Source: Streptomyces sp. SM11 (GTDB lineage Bacteria > Actinomycetota > Actinomycetes > Streptomycetales > Streptomycetaceae). Taken from it: DNA of 39,942 nt. The first letter of the stretch is position 1; every line of letters starts with the position of its first letter. Below the pieces are notes generated by a model. It worked only from the letters and a program-made list of their open reading frames with translations, ran no database searches and was not told where the DNA came from. Of this stretch, positions 35,567 to 39,942 are shown in pieces. A program made the position numbers and the translations under genes. The stretch is from NCBI RefSeq assembly GCF_002910905.1, contig NZ_NEUE01000214.1:1-39942 (forward strand), written 5' to 3'.

Positions 35567-35855
35567 TCAGCTGGTCAGAGCGGGTTGATGGGTGTTCAGG
35601 TTTGATTGTTCGGCCGTCGCCCGGTTGTCGTAGTGCTTCTCCTCGAACTCGATGGGGCTGAGGTAGCCGAGCCGTTTCTGGATTCGGCGGCTGTTGTAGA
35701 AACCGTCGACGTACTCGAAGAGCGCCAGGTTCGCCTCGGCCCTCGTGGCGAAGATACGGCCGCGGACGCATTCAGTCTTGATCAGCATCCACAAGTTCTC
35801 GGCGAGAGCGTTGTCGTACGAAATCCCCGACCGAGCCCATGGAAGCCTCAATCCC
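35567..35855 (-). pseudogene. 3' fragment of an IS3-family transposase
   Basis: About 96 C-terminal residues remain. They hold ARSGISYDNALAEN with the last catalytic acid of the DDE integrase core, LIKTECVRGRIF, VDGFYNSRRIQKRLGYLSPIEFEE and a short tail. The N-terminal two thirds, including the first two catalytic Asp residues, are absent. The coding sequence stops where the ISAs1 terminal repeat begins (35856), and the missing part is not found beyond that element. Sequence around 35531-35555 (TGAGGTTCCCCCGG) may be the IS3 terminal repeat. Confidence 0.85.
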
Positions 35856-35892
35856 AGGGCTTCGGCGTAGTCGCGTGACGTCCGGTTTGTGA

Positions 35893-37083
35893 TCACGTGA
35901 GGCCGAGGAGTGCGAGGGGGCGGCGGGGGTCGCGGGCGTTGTGGCGGAGGCCGGCCGCGATGTTCTTCGATCCGGCCGCCCGGAGAGCTCCGACGGCGAG
36001 GTTGCGCCTGGTGGCCATCGCGCGGGGTGCGTTGCCGGTCCGCAGTTGCGAGGCGTCCTCGGCGAAGGTGGTGTCGCGGACGTGGTGCAGGGCCTCGATC
36101 GTCCAGTGGTCCCGGACGAGTCGGGCGAGCTGGGCCGGGGTGGCCTGCTCGGCGGTGAGACTGGTGACGGCGTAGACGGTCTTGACGGTGGTCTTTCCAG
36201 TCTTGCGGTGGGTGCGGCGGCGCTTGATCTGGACGGCCTGGCGGGCTCCGGGGAAGAGGAGGTTGTTCACGGTGGCGACCTTGATGCGGCGGATCTCCGA
36301 GCGTCCGTGACCGGCGTTCTTGGTGCGGCCCTGGAGCGGGATGTCCTTCCAGGGAAGGGATCTGAGCTGTCGGCGGAGCTTCTTCTGGTTGCCCTTGGCG
36401 ATCACGATGTAGTGGGCACCACGGCCCATGAGGTAGTCGGCGTGCTCGTGCTGGGTGTGCATGGCGTCGCTGGTGACCACGGTGCCGGCCAGGTCGGCGA
36501 CGGTGTCCAGCAGCGGCTGGAAGCAGGTGATCTCGTTGGTCTTCCCGCCGACGTCCAGCTGGGCAGGAACCAGGCCGGTGGCGTGCTCCAGTGCGGCGAG
36601 CAGATGGATCTTGCGGTCCTTTGCCTTGGCCGCGCCTCGAAGACTCTTGCCGTCCACGGCCAGGCCGCGCAGCCCGGCGGCCCCGGCCGTCTTGGGTCGG
36701 CGGTCCGCGAGCCAGCCCCCGACCGCCCGGTCCAGGGCGTCGCCGTCGAGGCGGGCCAGGAGCCTTCGGACCGTGGTCTCGGCGGGCAGAACCCGCCTGG
36801 GCAGAAGCGGATCGGGGTGAGCACCGACCTGTTCGAGCACGTGCGCTGGGGCGTCGGCGATCCACTCACCGACCGCCAGCAACGAGGTCGCTCCGGCGAG
36901 CACCGCGCACGCGGTCAGTGCGAGCACGACGGCCAGGCGGTGGCGCACCCCACGTGGATCACGCGGGTCGGGCACCTCCGCCAGTCGCTCCAGCAGGCCC
37001 AGAACCTCCTCGGGTCCGACCCGCGAACTCTCACGCAGTTGGTCAAGGGCAGGCGGGATCAGCGATGATGCGTCGGCAGGCAC
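35893..37083 (-). CDS. ISAs1-family transposase
   Basis: A 396-residue transposase. An N-terminal DDE_Tnp_1-associated domain ([20 protein letters not shown], residues about 36-55) precedes a DDE core with [12 protein letters not shown] (first Asp near 144), [10 protein letters not shown] (second) and [15 protein letters not shown] (Glu near 327). Start is GTG 37081-37083. The stop is inside the left inverted repeat, typical for compact ISs. Frame intact and full length. Confidence 0.93.
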   Translation of the reverse strand: MPADASSLIPPALDQLRESSRVGPEEVLGLLERLAEVPDPRDPRGVRHRLAVVLALTACAVLAGATSLLAVGEWIADAPAHVLEQVGAHPDPLLPRRVLPAETTVRRLLARLDGDALDRAVGGWLADRRPKTAGAAGLRGLAVDGKSLRGAAKAKDRKIHLLAALEHATGLVPAQLDVGGKTNEITCFQPLLDTVADLAGTVVTSDAMHTQHEHADYLMGRGAHYIVIAKGNQKKLRRQLRSLPWKDIPLQGRTKNAGHGRSEIRRIKVATVNNLLFPGARQAVQIKRRRTHRKTGKTTVKTVYAVTSLTAEQATPAQLARLVRDHWTIEALHHVRDTTFAEDASQLRTGNAPRAMATRRNLAVGALRAAGSKNIAAGLRHNARDPRRPLALLGLT

Positions 37084-37145
37084 GGTCTTCCACTCGGATC
37101 ACGGGGCGTAGAGAACTCCATGATCTTGGAAGCCGTGCCTGTCAC
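37084..37145. repeat. Imperfect inverted repeat upstream of the ISAs1 transposase
   Basis: GGCACGG-CTTCCA around 37079-37092 is mirrored by TGGAAGCCGTGCC at 37129-37141, with one inserted T in the left arm. It lies over the transposase start and inside the element, and may limit transposase expression. Confidence 0.5.
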
Positions 37146-37326
37146 GTTCTGCGGACGCCGATGGGAGCAGATCGCCACGAACAGGGCGTCACGCGACTAC
37201 GCCGAAGCCCTACCCGCTTGCCCACTCGCCACTCGGTCGAAACGGTCAGATTCGGAATGCTATGCCGAGAATGTCGACTACCGCGCCGCGCGACACGATC
37301 TCCACAGTTTGATGGCTACCAAATCC

Positions 37327-37572
37327 TTACCACCCCATATTTCTAGCGACTTCTTCTTGCGCTGCGGAGATCTCCTCCTGCGTGGATTCGGCCACGTCCA
37401 CCTCTTCCAATCGCGCAAGCAGATCGGCGAGGGCCTGCTTTTGAGCCGGATGCGTGACCGGAACAGTATTGAGGTCGGTGCTCATCAACCAGTCAAAGAG
37501 CACGACAGCATCAGACCGCCACAGACTCAGATCAGTATTCGGTGTAGATCCCCACGGGAAGCTCTTCTCCAT
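37327..37572 (-). CDS. 81-residue acidic protein, candidate immunity protein
   Basis: Begins MEKSFPWGSTPNTDLSLW, continues SDAVVLFDWLMSTDLNTVP, and ends in an acidic helix (LEEVDVAESTQEEISAAQEEV) before RNMGW. It has no membrane segment, and its size and charge are those of polymorphic-toxin immunity proteins, but I recognise no family. It lies 0.5 kb downstream of the truncated toxin gene on the same strand and has its own possible promoter (TACAAT 8 bases before the ATG), with no ribosome site, so it may be leaderless. Could also be an unrelated accessory gene. Confidence 0.65.
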   Translation of the reverse strand: MEKSFPWGSTPNTDLSLWRSDAVVLFDWLMSTDLNTVPVTHPAQKQALADLLARLEEVDVAESTQEEISAAQEEVARNMGW

Positions 37573-37578
37573 TAACGC

Positions 37579-37602
37579 ATTGTATCAAACAGGTAGTCCT
37601 GT
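37579..37602 (-). promoter_or_regulatory. Possible promoter and small palindrome before the 81-residue gene
   Basis: TACAAT (37584-37579, minus strand) is a good -10 and sits 6 bases before the ATG at 37572. ACAGG-TAGT-CCTGT (37589-37602) just upstream is a palindrome in the spacer/-35 zone. The -35 itself is poor. Confidence 0.45.
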
Positions 37603-37878
37603 AAGTGCAGGGGATCGCTAAGCTGCGTGCGAAACGTTGGACGGCGAGGCTTCGCGCTTGCAGGGTTTCGACGGGTTGTCCGAGCACGTTTTCGCACCTG
37701 ATTCCTCTATTAGTTTGCGTTGAACCCGAGGCACACACATGTAGAAGGCCGCGCCCGCCCCGGCCTCAAATTCCCGCGTCGGTTATGTCGAGAACCAGTG
37801 TGAAGCTTCATCGCGTCAACGACGTTCTCGGTGGGACTCTGGAGATCACTTTTTGACAGTACGCCGACCGCCGAAAGG
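37603..37878. other. Lower-GC spacer with no supportable gene
   Basis: About 275 bases. Open frames here lack coding bias in any direction. The stretch around 37620-37700 reads like degraded mobile-element sequence, but I cannot name it. Confidence 0.4.
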
Positions 37879-37911
37879 GCGGCTCGCCGCGAGAGACCGC
37901 CGGCGAGCCGC
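37879..37911. terminator. Perfect 11-bp hairpin downstream of the toxin unit
   Basis: GCGGCTCGCCG (37879-37889)/CGGCGAGCCGC (37901-37911) with an 11-base loop. It ends the minus-strand unit of the toxin fragment and the coupled 55-residue ORF 15 bases after its stop. Confidence 0.75.
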
Positions 37912-37925
37912 TTGGGCTGAGACTG

Positions 37926-38093
37926 CTACATCCGTGCTACTGGTGGAAGACTACGCCCGAAACAGCCAGGAGCGGACGGCGAGTCTATGTTTCTGACATC
38001 TGCAGTCGAGCTGCGATTCTCGGCAACCAGATTGCGGGTGGTTTCTGGCTGGTGGCGATCTTTACCGGAGAAGGGGTCTTCGTTGATGGTCAT
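37926..38093 (-). CDS. 55-residue ORF coupled to the toxin gene, possible immunity remnant
   Basis: Begins MTINEDPFSGKDRHQ; its ATG (38091-38093) overlaps the toxin stop as ATGA. Immunity genes commonly start this way behind their toxin. The product is polar, short and has no recognisable motif (ends SLPPVARM), and it stops just before a terminator. It may be a real small protein or a frameshifted rest of a longer immunity gene. Confidence 0.45.
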   Translation of the reverse strand: MTINEDPFSGKDRHQPETTRNLVAENRSSTADVRNIDSPSAPGCFGRSLPPVARM

Positions 38094-38848
38094 GAGATCG
38101 GCACGTGCCAGTAGTCGCTAAACTTATCGATAGTCTTCCCTGTGTGAGGGTTGATGAACTGGCCGACTTCGTTCGCGTAAGTAATGTACCCGTTAGGGTA
38201 CTGATACTTTCCGGAAGTGACCGGATCCATTACGCGTACGAACTTGACCGATTTATGGAATCCGTTGGCCACCGCCTCGGAGGCCTTGATGTCGAAGAAC
38301 CAGCCCTTTTTACTGTCTGCCTGCGCAATGGCTTTGCGCCCCTTTGGGAGCCAGAGCTTCTCGCCTTGGGGACCGACGACGTCGCCGATGAGGCATCGGC
38401 TGTTGTGGACCAGGACGGGGGTCTTTCCCGCGAGTACGTAGTAGGAGTGCAGGTCCTCGACTGTGAGGTTGTACGTGCGGGCGTGCTGGTAGAAGAACCG
38501 GGTGGCACGGACGGTGGCGGTGCCGCCCTCGTCCGTGCGCAAGGTCATACCGGCCTCGATTTCGGCCGCCTCGACCCACTTGTTTTCTGACACGGCCCAG
38601 AACGGGTGCTCTTCGGTAGCTGTCACCTTTTCCTCGCCGTGTGGCGTGGCGAGGGTGAGTTCGCTGAAGTACTTGTCGCCCCCGGTGACGATCAGGTCCG
38701 TGACTCGGCGCGGTCCGGTTGCCCCGTTGGCCGGGTCGGTGGCGAGCACCTGGTCGTTGATCTGGACGGACTCGATGTTCTTCGTCGACCGGTCGGCCAT
38801 GAGGACCTTGGTGCTGGCGAGGAAGCATTGCGTGCACTTCTGGACCAT
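38090..38848 (-). CDS. 5'-truncated polymorphic toxin: HINT domain plus C-terminal toxin domain
   Basis: The surviving 252 residues (from ATG 38848) start just before a HINT autoprocessing domain: nucleophile Cys9 in QCFLASTKVLMADRSTKNIE, ATEEHPFWAV with the block-B His, and YVLAGKTPVLVHNS with the terminal His-Asn. About 100 residues follow as the toxin domain, including KLWLPKGRKAI, YPNGYITYANEVGQFINPHTG and a YWHVP end. I do not recognise the toxin family. The frame stays open upstream to the IS630 end at 38893, where the expected long N-terminal part (secretion and repeat domains) is cut off; it may continue beyond the element, outside the window. Isolated like this it probably cannot be exported. 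Confidence 0.85.
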   Translation of the reverse strand: MVQKCTQCFLASTKVLMADRSTKNIESVQINDQVLATDPANGATGPRRVTDLIVTGGDKYFSELTLATPHGEEKVTATEEHPFWAVSENKWVEAAEIEAGMTLRTDEGGTATVRATRFFYQHARTYNLTVEDLHSYYVLAGKTPVLVHNSRCLIGDVVGPQGEKLWLPKGRKAIAQADSKKGWFFDIKASEAVANGFHKSVKFVRVMDPVTSGKYQYPNGYITYANEVGQFINPHTGKTIDKFSDYWHVPIS

Positions 38849-38892
38849 GCGTGCGGCTCTACTGCTGTCGATAGCACCCTCGACACCCTCTA

Positions 38893-39942
38893 GTGTCTCG
38901 TGATCCTGATCGTGTCAGTTTGAGTTGTTATTAACGAGTTTCTTCATGTTGGTCTGGACGACGCGGACCTTCGCGAGGATCTCTTCGGCGGACGCGGTCC
39001 AGGTGAAGGGATTCGCGTCCTCGTTCCAGGAGTTGATGTAGTCGCGGATCTGCTTGACCAGGACGTTGACGCTGGAGAACGTGCCCCGGCGAATGGACTG
39101 CCGAGTCAGGATCCCGAACCAGATCTCGATCTGGTTCAACCATGAGGAACCGATGGGAGTGAAGTGGAAGCGGATGTGGGGGTTCTTCTCCAGCCATGCC
39201 TTCACCTCCGGCGTGGTGTGCGTGGACAGGTTGTCCAGGACGACATGGATCTCCTTGCCGGCGTGCGGCTTGGTCGCCTTCTTCAGGAAGGCGAGGAAGC
39301 TTGCCCCGTTCCGGCTCGGCCTGCACTCGCCGGTCACCTCACCGGTATGGACATTGAGGGCGGCGAACAGATTGGTGGTGCCGTGCCGTACGTAGTCGTG
39401 GGTGCGCTTCTCGCCCGCGCCGAAGGTGACCGGCAGTACCGGCTGGGTTCGGTCCAGCGCCTGTATCTGCGTCTTCTCGTCAATGGACAGCACCACCGCG
39501 CCGCCGGGCGGGGCCAGGTACAGGCCGACGACATCGGCGACCTTGTCCGCGAATGCGGGGTCCTTCGAGATCTTGAAGGTGCCGTTCCGGTGCGGCTTGA
39601 GGTTCTCCTCCCGCCAGATGCGGGCGACGTAGTGCCAGGACACCGAGATGCCCTCGCGCCGCTTCATGTGATTGACCAGCGTCCGCGTGGACCAGTGGGA
39701 CAGCCCCGATTCCGTCGGCGGGGTTGTCTTCGTCAATGCGATCACCCGGGCCCGAGTGGTCGCGGGGACCTGATCGCGTCCGCCGCCGGGTTTCCGGGAA
39801 GCCAGTTGGGCAATCCCGCCCACGAGGTAACGGGCCTTGGCGCGGTCCACCGTATTCGGTGCGACTCCTGCGAGTTCGGCGATGTCCTTGCGTCGCCGCC
39901 CCTCGGCCGTCCACAGCACCAGGCGGGCCCGCAGAGCGGCAT
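38893..39942 (-). mobile_element. IS630-family insertion sequence, truncated by the window edge
   Basis: One end lies at TA 38891-38892, the target dinucleotide used by this family, directly followed by GTGTCTCGTGATC, probably the terminal repeat. The transposase fills the rest of the window. The other end is outside. It interrupts the polymorphic toxin gene. Confidence 0.8.
38915..39940 (-). CDS. IS630-family transposase (5' end outside the window)
   Basis: 341 codons are visible. An N-terminal helix-turn-helix region (RRRKDIAELAGVAPNTVDRAK) is followed by a winged-helix part (STRTLVNHMKRREGISVSWHYVARI) and a DDE core: VVLSIDEKTQIQAL (first Asp), IHVVLDNLSTHT (second Asp) and SSWLNQIEIWFGILTRQSI (Glu). 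It ends in a polar Asn-rich tail. The open frame runs through the window edge, so the start is not seen; a few residues are probably missing. Frame intact. Confidence 0.92.
   Translation of the reverse strand, partial: AALRARLVLWTAEGRRRKDIAELAGVAPNTVDRAKARYLVGGIAQLASRKPGGGRDQVPATTRARVIALTKTTPPTESGLSHWSTRTLVNHMKRREGISVSWHYVARIWREENLKPHRNGTFKISKDPAFADKVADVVGLYLAPPGGAVVLSIDEKTQIQALDRTQPVLPVTFGAGEKRTHDYVRHGTTNLFAALNVHTGEVTGECRPSRNGASFLAFLKKATKPHAGKEIHVVLDNLSTHTTPEVKAWLEKNPHIRFHFTPIGSSWLNQIEIWFGILTRQSIRRGTFSSVNVLVKQIRDYINSWNEDANPFTWTASAEEILAKVRVVQTNMKKLVNNNSN

Larger units (their letters stand above)
35856..37211 (-). mobile_element. ISAs1-family insertion sequence with 36-bp terminal inverted repeats
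   Basis: A 1356-bp element. The left end 35856-35891 and the reverse complement of the right end 37176-37211 match at 33 of 36 positions, the first 25 without a difference, starting AGGGCTTCGGCGTAG. The transposase gene fills the space between. The flanks (CCTCAATCCC on the left, ACCCGCTTGC on the right) show no 8-10 bp target duplication, so one flank has been rearranged since insertion. Confidence 0.85.

Noticed and set aside
37176..37211. Reading of a second IS3 transposase fragment (TNRASRDYAEAL) on the plus strand right of ISAs1
   Set aside because: The same peptide arises on the left side because both are the ISAs1 terminal inverted repeat translated in matching frames; beyond 37211 no IS3 similarity continues.
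1..39942. CRISPR array, rRNA genes, phage attachment site
   Set aside because: No regularly spaced repeats or rRNA sequence seen; the tRNA duplication is of whole genes with different flanks and no integrase is nearby.

Overview
The window is high-GC DNA with Streptomyces-type coding. It has GTG starts, 4-bp start/stop overlaps, GC-rich hairpin terminators without long U-tracts, and a core gene order that matches, from memory, the S. coelicolor SCO2567-SCO2597 neighbourhood. Most core genes are on the minus strand. Insertion sequences flank the core on both sides: IS110 at 1-1560, then an IS3 remnant, an ISAs1 element and an IS630 element from about 35530 to the right edge. The window is therefore a conserved chromosomal block whose two borders were remodelled by transposable elements.

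Layout: IS110 transposase with a non-coding 5' end that may hold a bridge RNA (1-1560); 3' remnant of an interrupted gene (about 1541-1624); comEC-comEA (DNA uptake type proteins); a DegV protein; a small membrane-anchored protein; leuS with an upstream 12-residue leader peptide containing three consecutive Leu codons and an intrinsic terminator (10409-10517). On the plus strand follows a two-gene electron-transfer unit: a bis-heme ferric-reductase-like membrane protein and a NuoF-like flavoprotein fused to a ferredoxin. Two identical tRNA-Ala(GGC) genes bracket two small zinc-ribbon proteins. Next comes the minus-strand group nadD - LCP glycopolymer transferase - rsfS - histidine phosphatase, the last with a CTG start that overlaps the rsfS stop. 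Two tiny membrane proteins, an M48 peptidase, two membrane proteins sharing an N-terminal acidic motif, proA, a small unknown protein and proB follow.

Between proB and obg sits a four-gene cell-envelope glycopolymer group (25696-32406): a polysaccharide pyruvyl transferase, a GT2 glycosyltransferase, a membrane-anchored TagF-like polyol-phosphate transferase, and a cytidylyltransferase-SDR fusion that by family should make CDP-ribitol. Together with the LCP transferase 8 kb away it looks like a set for making and attaching a wall polymer. obg, rpmA and rplU end the core. The RNase E/G gene that normally follows is absent, and IS sequences take its place.

The right arm (37212-38890) has lower GC and holds the 3' end of a polymorphic-toxin gene (HINT autoprocessing domain plus C-terminal toxin domain). 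IS630 cut off its 5' part. A short translationally coupled ORF and a separate 81-aa acidic protein lie downstream and are candidates for immunity functions.
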